Positions 46,817 to 58,605 of a stretch of DNA of 64,000 bases are shown here, piece by piece. The notes below the pieces were generated by a model that saw only the letters and a program-made list of their open reading frames with translations, was not told where the DNA came from and made no database searches. This DNA comes from Daedaleopsis sinensis (Eukaryota; Basidiomycota; Agaricomycetes; Polyporales; Polyporaceae): assembly GCA_033807695.1 (NCBI GenBank), contig CM066307.1:868001-932000 (forward strand), read 5' to 3'. Numbering within the stretch: position 1 is the first letter of the stretch; every line of letters begins with the position of its first letter. The position numbers and the translations under genes are program-made.

Positions 46817-47041
46817 GTCGCGAATCCCAACAACTTAAGAGTTATCGCATCCGTGACGTCATCATGTTCCAGTCCCTCTTCGCACGCGTGTTCTCCACGG
46901 TAACCTTCGTGTCCCATCTCCTCTTATGGATGCGCCCGCTCGACAGCACAATCCGCTACAACCAGAACCAAGTAGAGATGCCAATCCACGACAAACAGAG
47001 CCAAGTATAATACACAATACGGAACACATCCCGCGCGGGAG

Positions 47042-50000
47042 CTATAGCAACCGTTCTTCCCTTGTGAGGTACGATACCTTGCATTTCACGTCCAGATTCT
47101 CTAAGCGTTGAAGTTCATCCTTTAGATCGCGTCGCAAATCCGTATGTAACTTCTTCCTCGTGAACGGTCGCAGTATACCCAAACCACTTACGCTCCTCAC
47201 TCTCGACAGCATTACATATACACCCTGCAGACTACGCGCCGACGCGACATCCACTATTGCAGTACTGAGAGAACGTCCTTGTGCCTTATAATCTGTGTAA
47301 CAGTACGCGGGGAGGATTGGCAGCTGAGTCCTACTGACCTGAAACGCCTCTTCAGGCGCGCTATCAGTTGCGCGAGTGCGAATCCATCGGAATGTCACCT
47401 GCACTGGGAAAATCGGAACAATGTCGTTCTCCAGTCCCTCCAGCAGGGTTCCAGCTCCAGGGATATGCACGTACACCACTAAGGGATACCTAAGGCCATC
47501 TTCAATAACAAATCGAATGTCTTTCACCGTGCCTATAGCTCCGTTCACGACGTGATGCGAGAAGGCCAGGTTTTCTTGGACCATGACACGCATACCCGGA
47601 AACAGCTGTATCTTTGGGGGTGAATCTTTTGTATGTTTGCCTCTTAACTTCCATATCACCTCGCGATCCGGAGACTGTACTGAGCGCCCTCCAATACAAT
47701 CCCTCGCATGGTACGTGTAGACATCACGATTCAGCGTACGAGCGTGCCGGCGGAGCAACAGCGTATTGATGGCATCTCTAGGTTCCTTTAAACCCACGAT
47801 CACCGGAGTATCAGCGAATGAAGTTGACGTCCCGTCTTCGCCCGTTACGGTCCTCGACACTACACGCTCCGTTAGGAAACTATGATCGTCCGCTTCTCGA
47901 CGAAAAAACGCGTTGTCAGATCCTCCTACGCGGACCCGGTCCAGCAATTCTGCGAATTTGTTGTCTCCCTCCTGTCGCTGGTTCTTCCGCAAGATTACAA
48001 CATCTTGTACCGACCGCCATATGAACACCCCCTTCAACGCCAGCACACCCTCCCCAGAAGAAGACGCGGCGCGCTGCGAGCGTGCACGAGACACCAACTC
48101 GTGGTTATATAGCGCGGGTACCCTCACGGGCTTCAGCTGGCCAAAGTCTCCCGTGAAAATCACGTTCACGCCCCCGAACGGTTTGTCACCAGATGCGGCC
48201 GTGTCTCCCTTCACTCGCTGGATACGTGCCGATATCTCGGCCAAAGTGGTAGCCCCGACCATGGACACCTCGTCCAAGATCAGGTAAGTGACATGTTCCC
48301 ATATCGCGATCAGCTCCGATAAGTCCTTCGGCAGAGCCTTTGGCAACATCACTAGCGAGTGGATCGTGTAACCTCCAATCAAAATCGCAGCAGCACCAGT
48401 AGGAGCTGACACTAATACCTCCTTCCTTCGCCCTAACAGATCAAATAACCGCAATATAGCATTCACTACGTGGGACTTGCCCGTACCACCAACACCGCCT
48501 ATGTACATGAGCAGCTGTCGATCCTCACCTAAGCAAACATGACGAGCAACAGTTTCAAACGCCCTGCTTTGTTCCTCGTTACAGTCCAAGCCGAACTCAT
48601 CCGCAACTTGCTTTATGTAGCGTTTGTACAGCTCGGGCCCTTCCAACACCTCGTCAACCTCCCCGTTCACGGACGTCCCCGCAAGGCGAGACGTATCGAC
48701 CGTCGCTAGCTGAGGATATGAATTTGGCCTACGACGCTTGATGGGCGGTGCGACAGTCGTCTCAAACGTAGGCCTCCTTCTTTTGCGGATACTAGTCATT
48801 CCCTTCAGTTGACTTTCTATAGCCGTCCTCTCCTCTACAGTCGCTTCCCTCGCACTACCGTCTGCATGTGGTCTGCCGCGTTCCACCACCACCGGGAACC
48901 GGTATTCCAGCGCAACTCTCGCAGGGAGGCCGATAAGCTGATCAAGTTTCTCGATCAAGCGATGATCAGGATCATCCGCCTGGAGTGGGTCGAGTATAGT
49001 GTGGTCGAACAGCGACGGCTCATCACCCGCATTCAGAGCATCGTCGACCTCTCTACGCATGCGCATTCTTTCGGCTGCATCAATCCTCGCTGCACGCTGT
49101 TGCTCTCTATTCCGATCCCTGGCATCCTTACACTCCGACAGGACGTTGACGTTCTTCACGATCTTCGCAAACTCCGGCGCAATAGAACCGCTTTGCCTAA
49201 CGTACGCCTCATGCCACGACTCGTCCGTGTGCTTCAAGTCGCTAGCGTTTCGCCATGGTACAAACAGAACGAGCACAGATTTCGACCAGATTTCTCGCTC
49301 GTGCTCTCCCGCTTCCGGCCTAGGCACAGCACTACCCAGCAACACAGGAATGACCCACAGCACACGCTTTCGCACCATGTGACTGTCCCGCTGAGGATGA
49401 TTCTCAATGAAAGCACCTCGCATCTGGGGGGGGCGTCCCCGCCTCCTTCGCTCCCCGCTTTGTCTCCCGACGCTTCCACTCCCCAATCTAGTACGCTCAC
49501 TCGCGCACGATATCTTCTCTGTTAGACCAATGAACTCGTAAAGGCACATACTGTCAAAGGGTTCCACATCTGGCCTAAGCAGGTAGTCTTGCTCCTGATT
49601 CACTGCCGTGCTTATACCCCTGTCCAACGTCAAGATCACTGTATCGCCGTTGTCCTCGCATTCAGGCTCGCCCTCGTCGGCGGCATTGCTCTCATCTGCC
49701 GCTTGTTCGACCTCTATATCAACCATATCCTCGTCGTCCGGTTCGAGTGCCGGTTCGTCCCCGTCGGCGACGGATATTCGATCGGACCCGGTAGAGCTCC
49801 AGTATTGATCCACGTTCTTCGTGAACCTCGTCAGATAAAGCAGTCGGAATCGGTGACTAGTGTAATAATCGCCACCGCCTACTAGGTAACTCATTACCTG
49901 CTGATGGGAAATCTCCATACGGCTTAACATGCTGTTCACCACCATACTCATCGCCGACCGCTCCGCAGACGGAGTCCACTCCGGGGACGCACCGAATCGT

Positions 50001-53000
50001 ACGTTGCTGCGTTGAATGGCATACGTAAGAGCGGCTAAGCCCAAATGCGCGGGGATGGCCGCTTTCGTGATGTAATCCGTGATATAGTATATCAAAGCCT
50101 TCGCACCTTCGCCCGATCCGATGTGCTTCACATCCATGTTGCACTTCATGAGGAACACTACCAGGTCATTATAGTTAGCAATCATGCCGTGAAACCTCCT
50201 GAGCAGAATAGAACCGGTCTCGTCATCGATGACAGTCTCGGCACGCGTCGTACCGTCCATGCGCATGCGACAGTTCCCGTCGGACCTCGCATCCCCCCGC
50301 CGAAGGTACTTCCAACAAGTCTCCGTGTGTTCGTGCCAGTTGTATCTTTCCACTAGGAGATTCACGTACGACTGGTACCGCGCTGCAAAAACCGTCGCCG
50401 GCAGATCATCGCGCAGCAAAGGACCGGTCACTGCACCTGGATGGACAAAACCTTCGCTTTCCGGGCGGACCGGTCTTTGCGGTGGATCGGATCCAGGAGG
50501 AGGTGGTCCGAGTGTGCCGAGGAATTCCGACTTGATGATACCCTCTAACCACGCAAACATATCTGTCTGATATTGCTCAGAATCAATCATCATGCGCCTC
50601 ATCTCCTGCGGCGACGGATGTCCGTCAATCCAGATCAACATATGACAATGCAGCGTACCTCGGACCTGGCACTCAACAGTCCCATAATACGCAGAACATT
50701 TCCCGAACACTCCCCACTCCGATTTGTTGTATCGTAAGATCACATCCACGAACAGCGATATCATAACATGGAAGAATCGGGCGCATGGCCCAGGATTTCG
50801 CGCGACCAGCAACCTCCGGTCCCACTCACTCAAAACCTCACCTCCTTCCATCCTACTCAAGTCGATATCTTCGCCGGACAGAAGGCGTACCAGAGGATGA
50901 GTAACGTCAGATGGGTTAAGCGTTACGAAGAACGCCGGGGTACCATGAAAATGGACCAACGATCTGATCTCGTTCCTTAAGCGAAGACGGTAACCCGTCG
51001 TGCCTGGTAAATCCTTGAGCACGGCCCCCACACTGTTCATCAGCTGAAGCAAGTCACGCTCCCGTGGACATCCAGTCTGGTACGAAGGGTTGTTGCAGAA
51101 CTTACTCACCAGTCCGTCTAGCAAGTCCCGGTCTACAGCCATCAGGCGCTGTACGATAGACCGCTGCTCAGAAGCCTTTACCCGGAATCGAATCGACTCA
51201 CATACCTTCTTCTTTCTCAGGATATTGAAGTAAACGAACGCGAAATCGTTGTCTCGTTCGAATATTCCATGGTGCAACTGCAGCATATATCGCAGCTGCT
51301 CTTCCATCGTAATAGGGGTTGCCCGGTCCGGGTGATGAAACCCGCCGATACCCCACGGATCTAAGTGAGGGAACAACCAAGTCAGCAGCTTCGAGTTCTC
51401 AAAGTCAGGTACTATCCACTCCCCCGCCCGCGAACGTACAAATCTGCCACGGCTAAGACAATGATGCAATGCTCGCAACTTCATTTCTCGATATGACTCC
51501 GGAGAATCGTCACCCTCAGTGTAGCCTACACTCTCCATCAGGATGTCAGTGCAGTCATCCGGCACATTTTCGTACGCGTTTCGGGTACTGTAATCTTCAG
51601 AACTCTCATCCGTCCCGGCACCTTCCTGCACAAAGCCCACGTCCAACGCGCACGGAACCCCAACACCGAGTGCCTTGTCGGCCTCCGACAGCAGGCCCTC
51701 CAAGTTCCGAGCACTGTAACCATGGAACTCGGTATCAGTCATATAGTGCGCGTTCGACCCGACCAAAAACAGTACAATCTTGCGGACTGTAGATGGCCGG
51801 ACCAGCACTGGACCAAGCTTCCGAATGGTCTCCTTAGTAGGCATGGTCCTGCCTACAAAAACCGCACACGCCGCGTCCCTGACCTCGCTCGGAGGCGGGG
51901 GAAGGACGGCGTGCAGAAAGGTAGAGTCCTGCGGCATTATCAGAACATTCCCTTTCACAAATCGCTGCTCAGCTGACCTATCCCCTCCGGAGCTCCTCCC
52001 CTTTGACAACTCGCTGAACCTAAACGACACCCGACTCGCTCTCGCTCTTGCTACCAGTATCCTGTCGAACTGGCTGCTCGATTGAAAGGCAGCCTTGACG
52101 TCGCTAGGGAGTGCATCGTGGCCATAATACAACCAGTTAGCGAGGCATAGACGCGGCATCCTCTTCTTCTCAACAAGCTCTCTGTCACAATCTCGGCACA
52201 TCGAGATACGCGCCAGCCGCCACGGGTCCTCCATCCCGGCCGGGTCTAGGAGCGCGTGCCCGTACAGTGCCATGTCATAATCCCTAGGCAAACAGCCGAC
52301 GGGCAAGCCTCGATTCTGTAGCAAGGCCAGATTTGCCTCGGAGGACGGCACCATACGAGAGCTACTTTCCGTGCATTTACGCGCACACACCGCGCACGCC
52401 TTGACAACAAAGTTCGAACTCTTCATGTTATCCTGCCACTCACCTATGATAAGTTTTCGTGTGGCATCGTCAACCGGTCGCATGAACGACCTGTCGAGAT
52501 CGTCTGCACCGGAAGCCCAGATCTCGCGCTTGCGCTCCACTGTGTGAGATGGCCTTGCTTCCTGCAGCTCCGAAAATATCAGTACGAAACGCCCACATTC
52601 ACCGCACTGATGGTTACGAAGCTTTGCACGGATATCCAATAGTCCGTCACGCACCCTACAGGAGATCCCATGGACGCGGGCGAGCTCGCGAACGTCCCTG
52701 GCTTGCCACAGGCTGAACATAGTCACTGCGACAGGCAACGAAGAGCATACCAAAATGTCCCCCGGTTCCATGGAAAGGCACTGCACAGTCACCTCACCCC
52801 GAATCGGCAAGATCCGAGAGAATCCATGTGTGAAGTCCATAGAGCCCGGGGCGACCTCGCAGAGACGTAGGCACGATCGGCCGTCCACACACTGTCGGAG
52901 CACCGCTATCAAGTCAAGGTATATATACGTGAGCTTTAGATATCAGAGTGTCTCGAGGCGATACACTCACCACAGAGCGAATCGCCGTCAATTATTGTCT

Positions 53001-53030
53001 CGTGCCGGCCAGAGAGCACATCTAAGATCG
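47042..53030 (-). CDS. Helitron Rep-helicase transposase (HUH + PIF1-like)
   Basis: A rolling-circle transposase. The main exon is 52905-47042, open for about 1,950 codons, and a short upstream exon (53030-52971, ending IIDGDSLC) splices into AVLRQCVDGRS; further 5' exons are possible. Domains in order: an N-terminal region with HGISCRVRDGLLDIRAKLRN and paired Cys (QCGECGRFV); a CRDCDREL...LANWLYYG segment as in DUF6570; the Rep domain with FFVTLNPSDVTHPL, RGTLHCHMLIWIDG (HUH metal site) and LIYYITDYITKAAI (two-tyrosine nuclease helix); and a C-terminal SF1B helicase with GGVGGTGKSHV (Walker A), LILDEVSMV (Walker B), FTGDFGQLKPV and a final DYKAQGRSL...VMLSRV block. All catalytic motifs are intact and there are no frameshifts, so the element may be recently active. 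Host PIF1 lacks the Rep half. Confidence 0.9.
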
Positions 53031-53736
53031 CTGAGAAACATACTATCAGGCTCACGAACACACACTCGAACATGTCCGAACTCACACGCAGTCTCGGCGG
53101 CCTCCACCCCGGAATGGGACGATCTATCCGCGACGAATTCATGGGATTCCGCTGCAGCACACGTCAGCGTCTGAACCAGCAACCGAAGAATGTCTCTTAC
53201 GAATAAGGCGATCAGTCCCAGCCGCAGAAGATAGCAGAGCGACGTCTGCAGCAAACAGAGCAAGTTCCGAACATGTCGAAGAATCCATGGCTCCATAACG
53301 CACTCAACATACAACGAAACATATATAATCTGGAACCACTGACATGGGTTACCGCTCGACGTGAACTCATCCACGTCAGGAATGCGCGTCGCTGTCGTTC
53401 GCCGCAGCAGATTCGCGCGTAGCAACCCACACGACCGCCACTGAAGACCCTTTCAGCTCCTTCCAGCGGATGAGTCAGATATCAAAAACGAACCTCAACG
53501 TTCTGCGTACTTGCATGCCTGCGTACGCACGTCGAACCGCAGCAATATCAAATAGACCCTGAGTGCCGGATTCAGTGCTCGTTCATACGTCCCTCCAGGC
53601 CAACGAACCGCAGCGAGATCTTGTTGCAGATCCGATGCTGGCTAGGCGGTGTCCGCAGTCGGCCCAGCGGCACCACGGGCACACTTAAGACCTGTGCACA
53701 CTGATCACAAAGTCCCTCAGTCTACCAATACCAACC
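53031..53736. other. Region between Helitron 5' end and small-subunit gene
   Basis: It probably contains 5' exons of the transposase on the minus strand (for example a frame with ATRIPDVDEFTSSGNPCQ near 53.37 kb) and the promoter of the reductase small subunit on the plus strand. The element's 5' terminus should lie here if it is a simple Helitron, but no clear end was recognised. Confidence 0.35.
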
Positions 53737-54933
53737 ATGTCTATGCTCGACGACCAACCTGATGTGCTCCCAGCCTTCCCTTACCGCTCCCCATACGTCC
53801 TTTTCCCGATCGAGTACCCCGCTGTGCGCCCGTTCCCATCTCTTATTCCCTAAACTGTGCTTACTGCGAGTAGATATGGGACGCCTACAAGCTCGCACAG
53901 GCGTCTTACTGGACCGCGGATGAGGTCGACCTGTCAGAGGACGCGATTCAGTGGCGCACGTCTATCACGGAAGAAGAACGCGAATTCCTATCCGTGATAT
54001 TCGGTTTCTTCGCGACCGCCGACGGCATTGTGGTCGAAAACCTCGCCCTACGTTTCTGCAACGAGGTGCAGATGCCCGAAGCAAAGTGCTTCTACGGCAT
54101 GCAACAGGCGATGTCAGTCACATGTCAGCATGCTATGTCGGTACTGACTCACCTCCATAGCGAAAACGTCCACGCAGAGGTGTACAGTCGGCTGATCCAG
54201 GAGCTAATCGACGACGCATCGCTCCAGGCCAAGCTGTTTCACGCGATCGAGCTGCTTCCTGCAGTGAAAGCGAAGGCAGAGTGGTGCATCCAGTGGACTG
54301 ACTATATGCGTGTCAGTTTCTCCAAGAGACTGGTAGCGTTTGCGATAGTGGAAGGCGTCCTATTCTCCTCCTCATTCGCCGCCGTCTTCTGGCTCAGAGA
54401 CCGGAACCTCATGCCCGGGCTCACCTTCGCAAACGAGCTCATAGCTCGAGACGAGGGACAGCATACCGATTTCGCCTGCCTCCTTTACAATCATCTACCT
54501 GAGAGGCTCGCCGAAGGCGAGGTCTATGCCATGATCAACGAGGCCGTCCAGCTCGAGCACCGGTTCTTCGCTGGTGAGCCTGGGTACCGCATACAGAGAG
54601 TTATATGTACTCACTGGTCCTCGTAGATGCTCTTCGTAGTCCGTTGACCGGGCTGACCGTAGACATGATGGTCGACTACGTCGAGTACGTTGCAGACTAT
54701 CTGCTCCTCCAGCTCGGATATTCGACCTTGTACAACAAGTCCAACCCAGTCAGTATGCCGCCGGAGACGAAACGTGTACCCACTGACCATCAATCCGACA
54801 GTTTCCGTATATCGACAGGACTGTCCTCGATGTCAAGACGAACTTCTTTGAAAGACCTGTCAGCGAGTATAGTGTTGGAGCCGTGACGAACGAGCATCCC
54901 CTGCACAAGCGGCGAGAAGTTATCGCGCCGTGA
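53737..54933 (+). CDS. Ribonucleotide reductase, class I small subunit (divergent)
   Basis: The R2 subunit, which houses the diiron site and tyrosyl radical used by the large subunit. Exons 53737-53823, 53874-54112, 54161-54573, 54627-54748 and 54802-54933 sum to 993 nt, 330 residues. The second intron is 48 nt and in frame, so a naive frame reads through it. Iron ligands and the radical tyrosine are all visible: Asp in FATADGIVVEN, Glu in MPEAKCFYGMQQ, His and Tyr in ENVHAEVYSRLI, Glu in VAFAIVEGVLFS, and Glu and His in NELIARDEGQHTDF. KTNFFERPVSEYS marks the usual C-terminal region, but the predicted end (HKRREVIAP) lacks the acidic-aromatic tail by which R2 normally docks to R1. Either a last exon is missed or docking differs. 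Confidence 0.88.
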
Positions 54934-55019
54934 ACTCGTTTCGCACCTTGAAGACCTCCGCGTCCTGATGCCCAACGGAATGAGCCTTGTAGTGATCTGA
55001 ATGTACTACTATCTCTTGT

Positions 55020-55307
55020 TCACCTATTGCGAAATCGCAGACGGATCAGTATCTCGTCCAGAACGGAACGGCCGTCAGTGTGCATACATGCCAAGTCTAC
55101 AGATAACTCACGCAAATGGTAGGCTTCACCCGCCACGACACACATAAAGCTGTAGGCTTGGACGCATAAAGCAGACCGAATCGATATGTCAACTTGGCCG
55201 TGCAGCGCCACCAACAGCACTCCGCACTCGGTGTTTGCCATCGGAGTGGCAAATCGCCTAGCGCGAGTCGATGACGTCATGCCACGAGCTCGTAACCGTT
55301 CCACCAT
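55020..55307 (-). CDS. Small unknown protein, 95 residues
   Basis: A single-exon frame from ATG 55307 (MVERLRARGMTSSTRARR) with a hydrophobic middle (ECGVLLVALHGQVDIS, then YSFMCVVAGEAYHL) and a charged end. A TATATATG box 52-59 bp upstream on the minus strand supports a real promoter and start. The gene is convergent with the reductase small subunit. No family recognised. Confidence 0.5.
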   Translation of the reverse strand: MVERLRARGMTSSTRARRFATPMANTECGVLLVALHGQVDISIRSALCVQAYSFMCVVAGEAYHLRELSVDLACMHTDGRSVLDEILIRLRFRNR

Positions 55308-55358
55308 TACAACTGGAACTGTACACGGACTTAGACTACCTGGTACACTCTAATCAGC

Positions 55359-55366
55359 ATATATAG
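55359..55366 (-). promoter_or_regulatory. TATA box of the 95-residue gene
   Basis: TATATATG on the minus strand, about 52-59 bp before ATG 55307, matching the TATA-ATG distance of other island genes. Confidence 0.5.
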
Positions 55367-55397
55367 ACAAGACGTACCGCCTGGACCACATCCACTA

Positions 55398-55471
55398 CAG
55401 AGAGTCAGCATATCAAGTACATCATCTATTCATACAGAGAGTGAGCATATCAAGTACATCATCTACTCATA
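55398..55471. repeat. 37-bp tandem duplication
   Basis: Two adjacent copies (55398-55434 and 55435-55471) of a unit starting CAGAGAGT and containing AGCATATCAAGTACATCATC, with two differences. Confidence 0.85.
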
Positions 55472-55570
55472 CGCAAAACCCGCCCGCAGCCAACTATACC
55501 GCGCATGAAATACTACTACAACGCAAACGAAACCCGCTGTGCTATCGCGGCATCCACCAGCAAGGACAGT

Positions 55571-56770
55571 CTACCCGTGATGATACAAGAAACTGGTGTG
55601 CGGCAGATCGGCTGCCTTCCGGTACCTACCCTTCAGGCCGGGCACGGCAGGAAGCCACACCAACCCATCTCGAACCACCGCACTCTCCGCGTCTAAAACC
55701 CAACACACGTCCCGGCGCGTGCACAAGTACGAGGAGCCAAGGCGCCAGGCTATCACCGTACCAAACGGTGCTACGTCGCCATCCTCGAGCAAGCCCCTCT
55801 CCGACGACGTGCCGTCGACGATATCCACGAACGAAGCGGCATCTCCGAAATACCGCAACTCCCTCGGACACATCCCGGCAGAAGAATAACAATCCCGTTC
55901 CAGGCGGAAAGCCTGTCCGCGGCGGTCCCAGCCGACATGTGCCGCATGTCCACGACGACGGTGAGACTCTGCAGCCACCATCGCTTCCACTAGACTCCCG
56001 GTCGGTCCAGCAGCGAACGCGACTCCCGCGAAATGGTACAAGGCAGCCGTAACGATGCGGACCGCGGGCGCAAGCCGGACATGTCCACGGGCTGCCATCA
56101 AGTCCTCCTTTGCGAACCTCGCCGGTGACCACGACACGTCCACGCCGTTCGAGGCCAAGCAGTGCAGGACGGCGATGTCGAAGGGAAGTAGGAACCGAAC
56201 GGACTGGTCAGCAACCAGACTACGGCGGGCCAAGGTCAACGCGGGGTATGCGCAACCGAAAGACCATGGCGACACGTAGTTGAATAACGCAGTAGATGGG
56301 GACGTGCAGATCGGCGACAAGGGGCTCCAATTCATCGACTGATACAAGACGACTCGCCGACCGTCCTCCAGAACGAATTGAGTACAATCCGACACTCCTC
56401 TCCTCCTTCGGGCCACGTCGTCCATGAAGACCGGAGTGATCTTGACCTTGCCCTTCAACTGTCCGGCCATGGCGGCGCGCAGGTCATAGTACATTAGGTC
56501 CGACGCGAACACTTCCAAGATTTGGAAAGAAAACGGGCCGTCCCGCAAAACGAACGCGACCGCGAACAGGCCACCCAGGAGCGCTTTGTACCGGCCGAGA
56601 CAAGCAAGGAAATCCGAAGGATCCAGGACGTACGGGACCAACAACGTCCTCATCCGGCGGCGCAAAGACTGGACGCCAAGCGCGTACGCGGCTCGGCACG
56701 TGCATCGCCATGATGTGAAGTCTCGGATATCGGCCGTCCCGAAAGACAGCTCAACCACTTCCGATGGCAT
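55571..56770 (-). CDS. F-box protein with NTase-like domain (copy 3)
   Basis: An intronless frame of 399 residues from a clear ATG (MPSEVVELSFGTADIRDFTS). The F-box region is followed by SWRCTCRAAYALGVQSLRRR, then RYKALLGGLFAVAFVL and the segment aligned with the NTase signature, again without the DxD pair. Motifs shared with copy 2 are SWSPARFAKEDLM, NYVSPWSFGCAYPALTL, MCPRELRYFGDAASFVDI and FGTVIAWRLGSSY. Copies 2 and 3 face each other across the Helitron and the small-subunit gene but are too diverged to be terminal inverted repeats. A role in substrate recognition by a ubiquitin ligase is the family expectation. Confidence 0.75.
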   Translation of the reverse strand: MPSEVVELSFGTADIRDFTSWRCTCRAAYALGVQSLRRRMRTLLVPYVLDPSDFLACLGRYKALLGGLFAVAFVLRDGPFSFQILEVFASDLMYYDLRAAMAGQLKGKVKITPVFMDDVARRRRGVSDCTQFVLEDGRRVVLYQSMNWSPLSPICTSPSTALFNYVSPWSFGCAYPALTLARRSLVADQSVRFLLPFDIAVLHCLASNGVDVSWSPARFAKEDLMAARGHVRLAPAVRIVTAALYHFAGVAFAAGPTGSLVEAMVAAESHRRRGHAAHVGWDRRGQAFRLERDCYSSAGMCPRELRYFGDAASFVDIVDGTSSERGLLEDGDVAPFGTVIAWRLGSSYLCTRRDVCWVLDAESAVVRDGLVWLPAVPGLKGRYRKAADLPHTSFLYHHG

Positions 56771-56810
56771 ACTGGGGAAAATAGTGCGTCGTCAGCGACC
56801 GCCACGATGA

Positions 56811-57740
56811 ACGATCCAGAGCATGCCATACCCGTTCACAACATCCATAGCTAAAATGGCAAGGACTCTCTACACAGTACAGAGACTGCGAGCTGAGCAC
56901 GACAGTCAGATGCTAGAGTCCATTGCAAAACGATGTTGTTTGCCCACCTTCGTTTTCCGGGTGCGAGTCCACGTCGTCGTACACCACAGTTAAGCCCAGC
57001 TTTATGCCAGCTCGATGCCGGCGTGGTGTACGTAACACACTAACCTCATTCTAACCAAGCTACCGCCCTAGAAACGCAACCTACCAAGACGCGCGCGCAG
57101 TAGCACTGTCGTCGCACAACCAGCAACGACCCTGATCGGTTCTCATAGTCCGACTCCACCGGGTACCCGGCAGTCATTTCCCATCATCTCGAGAAGCCAA
57201 GGTCAGTTCGCAAGCTTTGCCCGTGCACTGCCGTCATTTCCATACAGACGTCCAGGCCAACTACGGCACCTGTTCCTCGGCGAGAAACATCCACATCGTG
57301 CCGGTATCGCTTGCCACAACACGACCCTGTCTCACCAAGCGACCGTCCTTTGTTTATCAAGTTCAGAACCGCGCCGATGCCGTGACGCAGACTACTTCAG
57401 CGGTTAACGTGCGAATCATGAGCGACGATACCCTTGACTCCCGTCAACTTCCGAAGTCCCAGGAACTGCGCATCGCGCTCCATGTCCGCACAGCTGGTCT
57501 TTCGTTCCACGGCCGCATTTGCCACCACATCGAGGTCGTCCAGCCGCAACCGTGTAAATCAGGATCCATGCCATTGGCATTGAACGTTCCAAGATCATAT
57601 CCTTCGCCATCCAGTACGCCTCCTTCTCGGCCCACACCAGCAGCACAAGCTCGATCAATTACATTTCCGTCATGCACCCACGCGTCCACAGCGCGCCTCT
57701 TACTAGGTACGTAACCACTGCGGCATTCAGTGCAAGCCAC
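56811..57740. other. Mostly non-coding, one possible exon
   Basis: Near 57570-57705 the plus strand reads GIERSKIISFAIQYASFSAH, then NYISVMHPRVHSAPLT before a GTACGT donor, which looks like a real exon. No start or partner exon was identified, and it runs into the 3' flank of the MYND gene. Confidence 0.3.
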
Positions 57741-57741
57741 T

Positions 57742-58448
57742 CTAGTCTAGTGACATCAGATACGTCAATACCGCCCTGATGTCGGACGGGGACACGTCGA
57801 TGAAGTCCGTCCTCCGTCCTCCCTTGTACCTCAACACCACGACAGGGCCGTACCAGCGCCCGCGGTCTTGCACCTGACTTCCCCATGCCGCCCCACAGGC
57901 CTTGTTCACCTCCTTCTTATCGCGCAAGGAAGTCGGACATATCCACACCGACAACGGATACCGCAAATGTTCCCCTTCTGGGCCACGACGAAGCACGAGC
58001 TCGGCAGGGATCCGGCGGCCAAAGAATGCCTTCAAGTCCGGCACTGGGAGCATAGAGCGCTCCAAACCAAGTCCTCGCGGTGTGTACGACACTACTTCTG
58101 CCGTTATCTCGTCTGCCAATTATTGTCACTCCAAGTTACGTCCACATCACATATCACTCACCATTCGCAGGTAAGAACGCAAAGCCTCTTACTTCCGTCT
58201 GTGACTGACCCGGCATGGCGAGCTCCTGCACAATCACCGTCTGGTTCTGGTACGGCACACAACTGTGGATGTGCTCGGGCCAATCCTAGGACCGTAAAGT
58301 AAGCGCGGCAGGCATTCCGAGCACAAACCCAAACACTCACGTCGGCGATGTGGGTAGGTGAACAGTACCACGCGCGGTAACAGCGCGAACAACAAAACGT
58401 CGTCACGACACCGCAGAAGTTGCAAGGGCCAAGCGGGAATTTCTCCAT
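57742..58448 (-). CDS. MYND-type zinc finger protein
   Basis: A three-exon gene (58448-58341, 58285-58162 and 58112-57742; 603 nt, 200 residues). The N-terminus carries a MYND-like zinc finger: CNFCGVVTTFCCSRC, then RAWYCSPTHIADDWPEHIHS, with the expected Cys/His ladder assembled across the first intron. MYND fingers bind proline-rich peptides. The remaining part (VIVQELAMPG, GLGLERSMLPVPDLKAFFGR, YPLSVWICPTS, then DFIDVSPSDIRAVLTYLMSL) has no recognised domain. A TATATATA lies 47-54 bp upstream of the start. F-box and MYND proteins are among the most amplified families in Agaricomycete genomes. Confidence 0.75.
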
Positions 58449-58494
58449 GGCGTGCTCAATGTCGATTGCTCCCTATCCACCCACTACTAGCGAG

Positions 58495-58555
58495 TATATA
58501 TACAACCGACCCTCGACGCCCGTATTAGACTGCAGTGCCCTGCAGACGTATATAG
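58495..58555. promoter_or_regulatory. Divergent promoter with two TATA boxes
   Basis: TATATATA at 58495-58502 serves the MYND gene to the left (47-54 bp before its ATG). TATATAG at about 58549-58555 lies 51-57 bp before the ATG at 58606 on the right. Confidence 0.5.
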
Positions 58556-58605
58556 ACTTGACAAAACCAGCAGCCCCATCAACCAGAGAACCTCAGATCG
58601 ATTCC

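Noticed and set aside
47042..52905. Host PIF1 DNA helicase
   Set aside because: The helicase half is PIF1-like, but the N-terminal half has the HUH metal site and the two-tyrosine helix of a Helitron Rep domain, which host PIF1 lacks.
54113..54160. In-frame 16-residue insertion in the RNR small subunit
   Set aside because: The 48-nt segment has a GTCAGT donor and CATAG acceptor, and its removal restores the conserved IENVHAEVY junction, so it is an intron.
45355..56770. F-box copies 2 and 3 as terminal inverted repeats of one element
   Set aside because: They are in opposite orientation and related, but similarity is at protein level only, and flanking DNA does not match.
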